Positions 7,590 through 16,111 are shown, counted from the stretch's first letter. The stretch: DNA of 35,836 nt from an uncultured Clostridia bacterium (GCA_946406145.1 CAMJJL010000020.1:1-35836); one strand, 5' to 3'. Numbers and translations: made by a program. The notes: a model not told the origin generated them from the letters alone.

Positions 7590-8795
7590 TCATCTATCCT
7601 GATCACTTCTTGCTATAGGTAAACGACGCTGTTGTTCTTGTTCCTTTTCGTTGAATAGAGAACTGATATGCTCAATGAATCGTTGGACTACATCGGGAAA
7701 ATGATCTAATCCTCGCAAGAACGGACGGCACTTCTCTGTTAGCTTATCATAGCGCTCTTGCAATCGATTGCAAGCACTTCGGTATTGATTCGCTTGATCC
7801 TGTAAGTGTTTTTCCTTTTTGCGAAGATCATGGATTTTCACTCTGCTTGTTATCCCTTCTTTAGCGAGCGCAATCAACTGACTGTAATCATCCTTCGTAA
7901 CAGAATAATTGCCGGTAAGAGGATTCTTCTTGCCGGCAGTTTCTATTTCCTGAAAGGTTTTTGAGATACCCTTTACAGGTTCATATTCTATTTTAGCTTT
8001 CTGAATATTGCTTTCGATTTTAGCGAGGCGCTCTTTATCTTTATCGATCTGATATTGTAACGAGGTCAGATGTTCCGCTGTGCTGCCCTCTCTGCCACGG
8101 TCAAAGCCCGTGAACCCGTGATTGGTCATGTGACGGAAGAATTCATCCTGTAAGATGCTGTAGGATGGTCGAAACTTCGGCTTTCCGTTCTTTCGCATGA
8201 CCGTCTCACCGCTTTCGGTCAATAGCGGCTCGCGAGATTCCCACTTTTTCGAGTGGCTGATTTGATGTATAACTTCTTTGACTGTTCCAACCAATGCAGG
8301 ATCTTTACACCGTTTGCTCCATCGGATCTCTTTCTCAACGACCGGCAGGGCGATCAGGTGCATATGGTAGTGATATACCGGATGACCCAGCTCGTCGCTG
8401 ACAGCTTTATTGATCTCATCCGCGTGCATAACGGCAGAGATGATATTTTCCTCACCGTATTTTTCACAGGCATAACGGTATGCCTCGGCAAAGAATTCCT
8501 TTGCGTATTCATAGCCGCCGCGTTCCTCAAAGTACATGGTGTTCACATCGAAGATGATTTCGTCGAACAGCACCGCGTCAGCTCTCAGCCCACGGCGTGA
8601 GACCATACCCTCAGCCTCCATATCTTTGAGAATCTGCATATAGGCTTTATCCCCGGGACTCTTGAAATGAACGTTCATCGGAATCCTCTCCGGTACAACA
8701 TTGATGTTGCTGTAGTCGCTGTTTTTTCTCTCGTTGTGCTTTTCTGCCGCGCTGATTTTAGCAGCCGTATAGGTCTGCACTCTGGCACAGCTCAT
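7590..8795 (-). CDS. mobV: MobV-type relaxase (Pre/Mob plasmid recombination family)
   Basis: A 401-aa DNA relaxase that would nick the element's oriT to start strand transfer using a helper conjugation system. N-terminal His20 lies in 'EKHNERKN', matching the catalytic-His motif of MobM of pMV158. 'HADE' (124-127) and 'YHYHMHLIALPV' (141-152) supply the metal-binding histidines. The C-terminal half (about 225-400) is charged and coiled-coil-like. No good ribosome site is seen before the ATG at 8795, so translation may be weak or start differently. Upstream on the same strand lies an inverted repeat with a nick-like sequence. The relaxase and oriT are what make the element mobilizable. Confidence 0.92.
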   Translation of the reverse strand: MSCARVQTYTAAKISAAEKHNERKNSDYSNINVVPERIPMNVHFKSPGDKAYMQILKDMEAEGMVSRRGLRADAVLFDEIIFDVNTMYFEERGGYEYAKEFFAEAYRYACEKYGEENIISAVMHADEINKAVSDELGHPVYHYHMHLIALPVVEKEIRWSKRCKDPALVGTVKEVIHQISHSKKWESREPLLTESGETVMRKNGKPKFRPSYSILQDEFFRHMTNHGFTGFDRGREGSTAEHLTSLQYQIDKDKERLAKIESNIQKAKIEYEPVKGISKTFQEIETAGKKNPLTGNYSVTKDDYSQLIALAKEGITSRVKIHDLRKKEKHLQDQANQYRSACNRLQERYDKLTEKCRPFLRGLDHFPDVVQRFIEHISSLFNEKEQEQQRRLPIARSDQDR

Positions 8796-8864
8796 ATTGA
8801 TTTTTGTTTTAGATATATGATTTCACTCCATTCATTTTGTATAGATGCGCATGTATGGGTAGCC

Positions 8865-8901
8865 TTATACAAGATTCGTTGAATCTGTATAACCCACTAT
8901 G
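8865..8901 (-). other. Candidate origin of transfer (oriT)
   Basis: On the minus strand TAGTGGGTTATAC is followed immediately by an inverted repeat (GAATCTGTATAA at 8881-8892 with TTATACAAGATTC at 8865-8877, one bulge). The MobV relaxase of pMV158 nicks at TAGTGTG/TTATAC inside an inverted repeat, so six of seven bases before the expected nick and the TTATAC after it agree. The site sits 70-106 bases upstream of the relaxase gene. Nicking is inferred. Confidence 0.65.
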
Positions 8902-8962
8902 ACACTTTCAGCGCTGCTGTAAAGATGTCGTGGGCAAGGGCTTTCCTCCCTTGACCCTCCGC

Positions 8963-10027
8963 TCAGTTTGTTTTGATATCCGGGTCTGTATGATGTGTAT
9001 TGTCAAGCTTTTCTTGATCGGCTGTCGGCAAAGTCCAGTACCAGATCATACCTTCCTTTACGGACACAACGCCTGCGTTTTTCTTTGCCTTTTTGATCGT
9101 CGATTTCTTGAAGCCTTTGTCTCTCAGAAATCCCTCGCACGCGGTAGCAGTCAGCTTACCGACTTTCATCAAATCCAAGATGAAGGCTGTAGCCGCTTCA
9201 CACTCAGCGCTTGGTCTGCCGAGCTTTGGAGCGATTGATGAAAAGGCTTGCTCCGCTGTCATCTCGATCTCGTCGAGGAAAGCAATTCCTTTTTCTCCGA
9301 CCTCAAAGAGGATCGCCGAGCCTGTCGGAGCAAGATTGGATTTCACTTGAACCATCATGCGCTCGTTCGGATTCTCTTTGTTCGGCGTTCTTGTGATCGC
9401 CAGAATGCTCCGAGCGACGCCGGCTATATCTATCGATCCGGACGTCCGATAGAGGGGAGAAGTCTCCCGCATTTTGTTCATGTGTGCGATGATCACGATT
9501 GCGCAGCCTGTATCTTTGGCTACCGCAATCAGGTGATTGAACTTGCTGCGCATTTCATTCGCAGCGTTAAGAGAACAACTATCGCCGATATACGAACTGA
9601 GAGGATCGAGGATCAATAGCCTTGCTCCAGATTTTTCGATAGCTGATCGGATACGGTCATCATCGAAGGTTAGGCTTTTCTCAGTCTCACGGATAAACAG
9701 CAGCTTATCTCGGTCGCCGTCTGAGGCGATAAACCGAGGGACTACGGTGTCGTCCGCGTCATCCTCGGTCGTCTGATAGATGACCGTCATAGGTTTGTGT
9801 GTTTCTTCGTCATCGGCAAAAGGAAACGGTTTGCCTTTTGAGGCAAGAGCCGATAGTGCTAACATCAACTGACTTTTGCCGTCGCCTGGATCACCCTGCA
9901 ACAGTGTGACCTTGCCAAAAGGAATGTATGGGTACCATAGCCATTCCACTGACTTCGGTGTAATCTCGCTCGCCTTGACGAGCTCCAGTTCTGTTTTCTG
10001 TTCTTCCATAGTTTGATTTTGTCTCAA
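8963..10027 (-). CDS. RepA-like RecA-fold ATPase (AAA_25 type helicase)
   Basis: A 354-aa P-loop ATPase of the plasmid RepA/DnaB-like group, probably a replicative helicase used when the element is circular. Walker A is 'GDPGDGKS' (45-52), Walker B 'LLILD' (137-141), followed by 'VIIAHMNK', typical of the KaiC/RecA fold. The C-terminal part (about 270-340) looks like a winged-helix region. I place the start at the TTG at 10027, which overlaps the stop of the upstream small gene (TTGA) and has AAGGAG 9 bases upstream. An ATG six codons later is the alternative. An open frame extends to 10264 but covers the upstream gene. Tight overlap implies translational coupling. Confidence 0.85.
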   Translation of the reverse strand: MRQNQTMEEQKTELELVKASEITPKSVEWLWYPYIPFGKVTLLQGDPGDGKSQLMLALSALASKGKPFPFADDEETHKPMTVIYQTTEDDADDTVVPRFIASDGDRDKLLFIRETEKSLTFDDDRIRSAIEKSGARLLILDPLSSYIGDSCSLNAANEMRSKFNHLIAVAKDTGCAIVIIAHMNKMRETSPLYRTSGSIDIAGVARSILAITRTPNKENPNERMMVQVKSNLAPTGSAILFEVGEKGIAFLDEIEMTAEQAFSSIAPKLGRPSAECEAATAFILDLMKVGKLTATACEGFLRDKGFKKSTIKKAKKNAGVVSVKEGMIWYWTLPTADQEKLDNTHHTDPDIKTN

Positions 10028-10209
10028 TACTTCTTTCTCCTTTTTGATAAATATAGCGGACATTCGATGACAAGGGCACGAAAGCTCTGCTTGCAGTCGT
10101 GCTCGCAGTCGTGCTCGCATTTGCGACACAGAATGTTGTACGCTCTGCGTCCTTTGTCGTTCAGAAAGAACGACCATTCCAACTTTTGCTTTTTTGACAT
10201 TCGCGGCAT
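10024..10209 (-). CDS. Small Cys-rich protein of Clostridia mobile elements
   Basis: A 61-aa basic protein that starts 'MPRMSKKQKLEWSFFLNDKG' and contains 'CRKCEHDCEHDCKQSFRAL...ECP'. Proteins of this type recur before RepA-like ATPases in Clostridia mobile elements, and the Cys pattern suggests zinc binding. A perfect AGGAGG lies 8 bases before the ATG. The 12 bases at 10093-10104 are repeated in tandem at 10105-10116, duplicating 'CEHD' inside the Cys motif, so metal binding may be altered or expanded. The stop codon overlaps the start of the ATPase gene. Function is unknown. Confidence 0.8.
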   Translation of the reverse strand: MPRMSKKQKLEWSFFLNDKGRRAYNILCRKCEHDCEHDCKQSFRALVIECPLYLSKRRKKY

Positions 10210-10280
10210 TCAGCCAACCTCCTGAAAATGTGCTCGACCTCTCGGTCGGCGATATATATCCCAAAATCGCGCAATAAAAT

Positions 10281-10334
10281 AACGCCTAAAACCTCTTCGA
10301 ATTGTATCGTTTCGGAGCGGTTTTAGCGTTTTTT
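10281..10334 (+). terminator. Hairpin with T-tract upstream of the small Cys gene
   Basis: AACGCCTAAAACC (10281-10293) pairs with GGTTTTAGCGTT (10319-10330) apart from one bulged C, ending in a run of six T on the plus strand. No plus-strand gene precedes it nearby. It may instead shield the mobilization operon from readthrough, or act as a structured part of a replication origin. Confidence 0.45.
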
Positions 10335-10468
10335 CTTTGTCCTAAAGCACCTTTCACGGATAAGGCACTAAAAGTCCTTACCTTGCCTTAGGGTTCGATT
10401 ATGGCGATTTTGGGCATCAAAAAGACCGTAGATTTCAAAACAAATGTCCTCTACGGTCAAATAAACTA

Positions 10469-10714
10469 TTGCATTATATATAGCAATTATGATATTATAA
10501 ATATGCTACAAGATTTACAGTAGAATACTGTCTTAGTACTGCCATAAGTATACCCTGACACAGTTGCGGGTATGCTTTAGTATACGTTTATAGACTTGTA
10601 AAAAACACAGGCTCTAACGTATACTGTTTTGGTAGTACTGTAAATCGTGTAGCAACAATTTACCGAGCCGCGTGTTTTTAGCGTAGCTCTTTCATGTAAA
10701 GGGCTACGTTTTTT
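10469..10714 (+). promoter_or_regulatory. Riboswitch-like leader RNA of the BspA/dockerin gene
   Basis: TTGCAT (10469-10474) and TATTAT (10493-10498, 18-bp spacing) would start RNA near 10505. Exactly there begins an 18-nt arm (10505-10522) complementary, with one mismatch, to 10636-10653. This long closing stem encloses about 110 nt with a further perfect 10-bp stem (10579-10588 with 10616-10625). It is followed by an intrinsic terminator (10682-10708, then six T) only 23 bases before the start codon. The 3' side of the closing stem (GTGTAGC) could also pair with GGCTACG of the terminator, so the two folds exclude each other. I match it to no known riboswitch. Confidence 0.55.
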
Positions 10715-10737
10715 GCTTCAAGCAAGGAGGAAAAACC

Positions 10738-13700
10738 ATGTTAAAGAAAAGCATTTCTGTACTGTTGATAATTGTTATGGTTCTATCTGTGTTTACAATT
10801 GTGCCTTTCTCTGTCAGCGCCGGTACGTTTCCTAATGTTTCCGGCTTTCCTGACTTTGACATGGATTGCTATGTAGCTGATCTATTTATAAATCCTGATA
10901 CAGCTCAGTATAATCATATTATATTTGAAATGAATTCGAAATCGACTAATAAGGTTATGAGAGATCGTATTGAGAGCAATACTCCTATGATGGCTGCTAT
11001 GACAGCTTGGCAAGTAGCAACTTTTCAGGCAAGCGATACTTCTCATGATGCTGTTACACAGTTGGGCTATTATGAATCAATCATTCTTTCTTCATTGAAT
11101 ACTGCAATGAAGTCGACACCTATAAAAGATACATTTGATAATGCTTATGTGAAAGGCGGAAAAATGCTATTTGACGCCTTCAAAAATATTTTAAAAGCAG
11201 AATATGCAATTACCGATATTGATTTATCTGATTATAATAGCTTATCTGCGGCTAAACAAACGGCATATATGAATAGCTTTGAAAAAGCTTTTAAACAGCA
11301 ACACCCCGGTACATCGGACTTAGGAAAGTTTACTAAAATATTCGGAACGATAGTTAAAACCGGTAAAGCAGCAGAAGAATGTATCAATCTTTTTTCTTCC
11401 TATTATCATTGTAGTCTGGTAGACGATTACTTGTGTGAAGTGGTAAATGATATGTATGATCAGTGCCCTGACGATAATGCTACTATGAAAACTGCACTGA
11501 TGAATATATCTAAGGCGTGTAATGGCGACTTAGATAATATAGCTTTGGATGTTGTTTACAGAGGATTTGATATTATCTATGGTACAGTCGTTGATAATAC
11601 TATTAATGGTATTATCGGTTCTCAGCCTGCCGGGTTGGCTTTTATGATCAGTCAGGCGATAGGAAAGAATATTTCTAACTTCCTGTTTTCAACTGATGCC
11701 ATTTGCGAGAATTACTACAAAATATGTTGCTTTGATGAATTTGAAAAGCTTGTTCGTTCTGTTACTCAGTATGAAATAGATAAATATAAAGAGGAAAGAA
11801 CAAACTATAATGCAAATGTACTTTTCTCAGCTGTTGGCTTAATGTTTGAAATCAATGAAATCAGTTGCGATATTTCGATTGAATACGCTGATACGATCTA
11901 TGAGAAGTCTGCAGCAGGTATTTTTCTTGATAAAGCCGAATCTGACAATTTTAAAAAGACAGTCGAAGGTATTCGAAAAATCAAACAAGAAACATATTAT
12001 CTTCTGATGACTGATTATATATTTAATCTTGAAGAAGACTATCCGGAAATCTACGCAGCATATATGAAGATAATGGACGAAATAGAAAACCCGGTTGTTC
12101 ACGTGACAGGTATCAACTTCTCTAAAAAGCATATGACGCTCGGCTTGGATGATGACACGTTCTATTTTTGGAACAATGCAGAGGTTGCTCCTGCTAACGC
12201 TACAAATCGTGCCGTAAGCTATTCTTCGTCAGACGACAGTATTGTATCAATTAAACCGGGAAACACCTTGATGATAGAATTACATCAAACCGGCACGGTG
12301 ACCGTTACCGCTACCTCTGAGGATGGCGGCTTTACGGATACGATGACGATCGAAGTAGTTGAAGGACATGGTACAGATGGTATTCATCTGGAAGATCCTG
12401 TGACAAATATTAAAGACAGCGGTAAATGTGGTGATTATGTTTACTATAACTTATATAACGATGGATTGTTAAAGATATATGGCAATGGACCAATGTGGGA
12501 TTATCAATATGGTATTAGAGTTCCATGGGAAAGTCAGACTATCAAACAATTAGTGATAATAAACGGCGTGACATGCATTGGAGCGGAAGCGTTTTACCGC
12601 AGCGAGGGCTTGACAAGCGTGACCATTCCCGACAGTGTGTGGAGTATCGGTTATGCAGCGTTTAGATACTGCACGGGGCTGACAAGCGTGACCATTCCCG
12701 ACAGCGTGACAAGTATCGGAGGAGATGCGTTTTACGGTTGCACAGGATTGACAAGCATTATCATCCCCAACTCCGTAACAAGTATCGGGGGTTCTGCGTT
12801 TTTGGGATGTACAAGTATGATAAACATAATCATACCTGATTCCACCACTAGTATTGGCGGCGGTGCATTTAGCGGAACTGCTTATAGTGCGGACGAAAAC
12901 AAATGGGAGAACGGTGTTTTATATATCGGTAATCATCTTATAGAAGCGAAATCCAATATCTCCGGCGATTATACTATAAAAAAAGGTACATTAACAATTG
13001 CCGAAAGTGCGTTTTCCCGTCGCACGGGGCTGACAAGCGTGACCATTCCCGACAGCGTGACAAGTATCGGGGAAGATGCGTTTTACGGTTGCACAGGACT
13101 AACAAATATTACCATCCCTGACACTGTCAAGAGTATTGGTGATTTTGCATTTTTTGGTTGCAAAAAACTGAAAGACTTGACTTTGTCGCAGATAGGATTA
13201 GATAGATTTAATTCTATTTTTGAATATAATATAGAAATAGATAACATTATTATTATAGACTCTGTTACAAGTATTGGTCATAATGCGTTTTCAGGGTATA
13301 CTGGGATAAAAAGCGTTCAAATCGGGGATTCAGTCACGAGCATTAGCAATTCTGCCTTTGTTAGCTGCAGTGGACTGACACGCGTCACCATCCCCGACAG
13401 CGTGACAAGTATCGGTGAGTATGCGTTTTCCGGCTGTGAAAGCTTGACAAGCGTCACCATCCCCGACAGCGTGACAAGTATCGGTGAGTATGCGTTTTCC
13501 GGCTGTGAAAGCTTGACAAGCGTCACCATCCCTGGCTCTGTCACAAGTATCAGCAAAAGTACGTTTTTGGGTTGCAGCTGCCTGAACGAAGTTACCATAC
13601 CAGACTCTGTCACGAGTATCGGGGAGAGTGCGTTTCGAAGTTGCAGCAATCTGTCCAAAGTGACTATCCCCGACACTGTTACGAGCATTGGTAATAGGGC

Positions 13701-14385
13701 GTTTGGATACTATTATAATTATAATAATTCTAAATATTTTAAGGTAAACGGCTTCACTATTTACGGAAGAAACGGTAGCGAGGCTGAAAGATATGCGAAC
13801 GATAACGAGTTCATTTTCATCAACCTGACAGAAGAAAAGACCGACTCCTCTACCGGTATTATCCTCACAGTACCAGCTGGCGTAGAAATAAACGTGGAAA
13901 AGAAAACCGGACAGGAAACTAACGTTACTCTGCCGGACGGCATCAAGCCGGCGGCTGTATATAATATCACCCTGACAAAAGACGGAGAAACTGTACAGCC
14001 CGAGAACGTTGTGACCGTAAAGATACCCTGTGAGTTTGAAAATGCGAAGGTCTACTGCAAAGAAGCTGACGGTACATATACCGATATGAATGCAAAATAT
14101 ACAGATGGCTATCAGGTGTTCACTACCGATCATTTAGGCATGTATATAGTAGCTGAAGAAAAGCCACACCTTCTCGGTGACGTTGATGGTGATGATAATA
14201 TTTCTATTGTAGACGCAACATTTATCCAAAGACATTTAGCGAGTATTCCAATTCCTTTCGAATTTAATGAAAAGGTATCTGACTCTGATGAAGATGGTAT
14301 TATTTCCATCATGGACGCAACCTATATTCAAAGATGGTTAGCGAATCTGAAAGCAAATGATAATATCGGTAAAGTAATGAAATAA
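10738..14385 (+). CDS. Secreted BspA-like leucine-rich repeat protein with dockerin
   Basis: A 1215-aa secreted protein. A signal peptide (1-28, ending VSAG) is followed by a roughly 420-residue alpha-helical region I do not recognise, a Big_2-like Ig domain (about 458-541, 'ATSEDGGFTDTMTIEVV'), and some 15 BspA-type LRR_5 units ('SVTIPDSVTSIGEYAFSGC', about 610-1000). A beta-rich module (about 1040-1140) and a dockerin (about 1143-1205, 'GDVDGDDNISIVDATFIQRH' and 'DATYIQRWL') complete it. Dockerins plug into cohesins of cell-surface scaffolds; BspA-type repeats are often adhesive. Two adjacent LRR units (13384-13452 and 13453-13521) are identical at the DNA level, a fresh duplication. AAGGAGG lies 7 bases before ATG. 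The gene is AT-rich cargo of the mobile element and is preceded by a leader with a terminator. Confidence 0.88.
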   Translation: MLKKSISVLLIIVMVLSVFTIVPFSVSAGTFPNVSGFPDFDMDCYVADLFINPDTAQYNHIIFEMNSKSTNKVMRDRIESNTPMMAAMTAWQVATFQASDTSHDAVTQLGYYESIILSSLNTAMKSTPIKDTFDNAYVKGGKMLFDAFKNILKAEYAITDIDLSDYNSLSAAKQTAYMNSFEKAFKQQHPGTSDLGKFTKIFGTIVKTGKAAEECINLFSSYYHCSLVDDYLCEVVNDMYDQCPDDNATMKTALMNISKACNGDLDNIALDVVYRGFDIIYGTVVDNTINGIIGSQPAGLAFMISQAIGKNISNFLFSTDAICENYYKICCFDEFEKLVRSVTQYEIDKYKEERTNYNANVLFSAVGLMFEINEISCDISIEYADTIYEKSAAGIFLDKAESDNFKKTVEGIRKIKQETYYLLMTDYIFNLEEDYPEIYAAYMKIMDEIENPVVHVTGINFSKKHMTLGLDDDTFYFWNNAEVAPANATNRAVSYSSSDDSIVSIKPGNTLMIELHQTGTVTVTATSEDGGFTDTMTIEVVEGHGTDGIHLEDPVTNIKDSGKCGDYVYYNLYNDGLLKIYGNGPMWDYQYGIRVPWESQTIKQLVIINGVTCIGAEAFYRSEGLTSVTIPDSVWSIGYAAFRYCTGLTSVTIPDSVTSIGGDAFYGCTGLTSIIIPNSVTSIGGSAFLGCTSMINIIIPDSTTSIGGGAFSGTAYSADENKWENGVLYIGNHLIEAKSNISGDYTIKKGTLTIAESAFSRRTGLTSVTIPDSVTSIGEDAFYGCTGLTNITIPDTVKSIGDFAFFGCKKLKDLTLSQIGLDRFNSIFEYNIEIDNIIIIDSVTSIGHNAFSGYTGIKSVQIGDSVTSISNSAFVSCSGLTRVTIPDSVTSIGEYAFSGCESLTSVTIPDSVTSIGEYAFSGCESLTSVTIPGSVTSISKSTFLGCSCLNEVTIPDSVTSIGESAFRSCSNLSKVTIPDTVTSIGNRAFGYYYNYNNSKYFKVNGFTIYGRNGSEAERYANDNEFIFINLTEEKTDSSTGIILTVPAGVEINVEKKTGQETNVTLPDGIKPAAVYNITLTKDGETVQPENVVTVKIPCEFENAKVYCKEADGTYTDMNAKYTDGYQVFTTDHLGMYIVAEEKPHLLGDVDGDDNISIVDATFIQRHLASIPIPFEFNEKVSDSDEDGIISIMDATYIQRWLANLKANDNIGKVMK
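13384..13521. repeat. Perfect 69-bp tandem duplication in the LRR region
   Basis: Two identical 69-bp units (13384-13452, 13453-13521), each encoding one 23-residue LRR_5 repeat, with a partial third following. Other LRR units are diverged, so this is a recent copy-number change of whole repeats that keeps frame. Confidence 0.9.
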
Positions 14386-14397
14386 TAATCGCATAAT

Positions 14398-14438
14398 ACA
14401 ACACCGCATATAGGATTAATCCTTGTATGCGGTGTTGT
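14398..14438. terminator. Bidirectional terminator between convergent genes
   Basis: Perfect 13-bp arms, ACAACACCGCATA (14398-14410) and TATGCGGTGTTGT (14426-14438), enclose a 15-nt loop. The hairpin lies between the 3' ends of the dockerin gene (plus) and the Kir-like gene (minus). T-tracts are short on both sides. Confidence 0.7.
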
Positions 14439-14472
14439 GTGTGTGTTCTGCCGATTCCTGTTGATCAGTAAA

Positions 14473-15303
14473 TCATCTTATGATTTGATGTATTTCTTTT
14501 TTGATAATACTTTTTTGCTTTTTATCTACATCGTCAATTCTCTTGAAATCTTTCCACTTCACTTTCTTATAAAGCGGTTTACCAGTAAATTTGTTAATTA
14601 CATCATATTTTAAATCTACATAGTTTTCTCCAATAACAATATCATTTAGTGTATACTTTTTCTCAACCAAAAAACTATTACCAAGTGTATTTGTGTTTCC
14701 AGACAAATATACTCTAATAACATCGTTTTTTAATCCAGTATTGTCATTAGTGATATAGTCCTTTATGATTTTATGAGGCAAGGCATCTATTGCGAAAAAA
14801 AATCGAAAATAATTATCTATAGAGGGTTGTTCCATTTTTATTTTAAACTCGCCATTTGTCTTTTTGGGATCATCATCTTGAACATAATAACAACTCAAGA
14901 CACATACAGCATTTCGAATTTTTACTCGGCTCTTATTTCCTATCATAATACATAAATATAATAAACCGTTTGACCCTTCACTTGTTCGATGACGAATTAC
15001 CAATTTATCGGGAAATACAATTTTAGGTTCTCTATTTAATATGAAAGCAAACACATAACTGGTAAAAACAGAAAAAAGAATTAATTCTGTTATTAGCTGC
15101 ATTACATATACAACAAGAATACCATAATTATTTGAATATGTATCATTTATATTTCCTAAGACTGATGAATAAATAGTAACTTGTAACATGTTTTGAGGAA
15201 AACCAGCTACGAAATAATATAGAATTCCAAAAACTATTTTTTCTATAAAAAAGCAAAGTCCAAATTGCAGAATAGCAAGAAATAAGTGCCTTAGAGTTTT
15301 CAT
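14473..15303 (-). CDS. Two-TM inward-rectifier (Kir/KirBac)-like membrane protein with degenerate selectivity filter
   Basis: A 276-aa protein with two membrane helices (about 8-33 and 61-88) and a beta-rich cytoplasmic domain (about 92-260). The order and sequence of the soluble part resemble KirBac channels as I know them. 'TSYVFAFILNREPKIVFPDKLVI' aligns with the post-TM2 'TGLVFARF.RP.AKIMF...AIV', 'LLYLCIMIGNKS' with the 'LM.RAANAR' strand, and 'YTLNDIVIGENYVDL' with the conserved 'W...DI.....YVDL'. 'VKWKDFKRIDD' aligns with the final 'IDYTRFND'. The pore loop lacks TVGYG and reads 'SVLGN' at that place, so potassium selectivity is doubtful. The gene lies 6 bases after the PP2C gene with AAGGA 4 bases before ATG: one operon. 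The Kir relationship is a visual alignment and needs profile confirmation. Confidence 0.62.
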   Translation of the reverse strand: MKTLRHLFLAILQFGLCFFIEKIVFGILYYFVAGFPQNMLQVTIYSSVLGNINDTYSNNYGILVVYVMQLITELILFSVFTSYVFAFILNREPKIVFPDKLVIRHRTSEGSNGLLYLCIMIGNKSRVKIRNAVCVLSCYYVQDDDPKKTNGEFKIKMEQPSIDNYFRFFFAIDALPHKIIKDYITNDNTGLKNDVIRVYLSGNTNTLGNSFLVEKKYTLNDIVIGENYVDLKYDVINKFTGKPLYKKVKWKDFKRIDDVDKKQKSIIKKEIHQIIR

Positions 15304-15309
15304 TGTTCC

Positions 15310-16068
15310 TTATCCTTTCACTAAGATTTTTATTATGGTTTTATCATCATCAGATAAATAATCACTTTCAGTTTTTAATTTCAAAACATCCATTGATAAT
15401 AATTCATCTGTTTCTTTTGAATTGATATAGTTCTCAAAGCCATCTGAGAATAAAAGAATACACTTGACCCCTTTCAAATCAAAGCTGCCGGTTACTATAA
15501 AGTTTTCTGCTTCCTCACTTCCATTGAGAACTCCATACGAATAAGGATGGTTTATATTGTTGCAAATATGGTTTCTTATTTCAGTAGCTGAGAATTCTTT
15601 AATATGTTTATGAATTAAAGAAGTTTGTGGAAACGTAAAATACTCTTTATATGATCTTGAGATTTTTACTCCAAAACAGTCGCCAATATAGGCGTAATAA
15701 AATGAGTTATTTATAATAATTGCGATAATTCCTACGGTACCGGGTAAGAAATCTCCATTATAATTCTCGTTTAGGAGTGAAATCTTCTGGTTTCCATACT
15801 TCATGGCGTTGAATAATAACATTTCTTTATCGCTATATTGTAAAGCATTTTTACACAAGAAATGGTGTGCATAATTAGAAAAAACTTCAGATACCTTTCG
15901 AGAAGGGCTGTTTAATGGATAGACCCCATTTTCTTTATCTCGAGATACTCCGTCGGTTAGAATAAAATAATTATTCTTAATATCTGTAATATAGTAATCT
16001 TCATTAGGTTTATTAAATGGTTTACAATTCTTTATTGATTTTGAAGTAGTAATAATCATGTTAGACAC
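15310..16068 (-). CDS. PP2C-family Ser/Thr protein phosphatase
   Basis: A 252-aa metal-dependent phosphatase. Motifs in order are 'NEDYY' (22-26), 'FILTDGVSR' (Asp39-Gly40), 'GTVGIIAIIINNSFYYAYIGD' with Asp130, 'CILLFSDGFENY' (Asp209), and 'SDDDKTII' (Asp241/242). All metal-binding aspartates of the family are present, so it should be active. There is no membrane segment or sensor domain; the partner is most likely the Kir-like membrane protein encoded 6 bases downstream. AAGGTG precedes the ATG by 6 bases and a consensus promoter lies upstream. No Ser/Thr kinase is encoded in the element, so the substrate may be phosphorylated by a host kinase. AT-rich codon use differs from the chromosome. 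Confidence 0.88.
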   Translation of the reverse strand: MSNMIITTSKSIKNCKPFNKPNEDYYITDIKNNYFILTDGVSRDKENGVYPLNSPSRKVSEVFSNYAHHFLCKNALQYSDKEMLLFNAMKYGNQKISLLNENYNGDFLPGTVGIIAIIINNSFYYAYIGDCFGVKISRSYKEYFTFPQTSLIHKHIKEFSATEIRNHICNNINHPYSYGVLNGSEEAENFIVTGSFDLKGVKCILLFSDGFENYINSKETDELLSMDVLKLKTESDYLSDDDKTIIKILVKG

Positions 16069-16082
16069 CTTCTTTGTGTTTT

Positions 16083-16111
16083 ATTATATTCTTTTACTGG
16101 ATAGAAATCAA
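16083..16111 (-). promoter_or_regulatory. Promoter of the PP2C/Kir-like operon
   Basis: On the minus strand TTGATT (16106-16111), 17 bases and TATAAT (16083-16088) end 15 bases before the PP2C start codon. The leader would be very short. Confidence 0.7.

Noticed and set aside
10028..10264. N-terminal extension of the RepA-like ATPase
   Set aside because: The extension overlaps the small Cys protein, which has a perfect AGGAGG, and its residues look random; the TTG at 10027 fits better.
12580..13700. Repeated motif considered as a CRISPR array
   Set aside because: Repeats are in-frame LRR_5 codons of about 69 bp within one protein, not direct repeats with unique spacers.
13330..14133. 267-codon minus-strand open frame opposite the LRR region
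   Set aside because: It mirrors the repetitive LRR coding frame, lacks a ribosome site, and the plus-strand protein is unmistakable.
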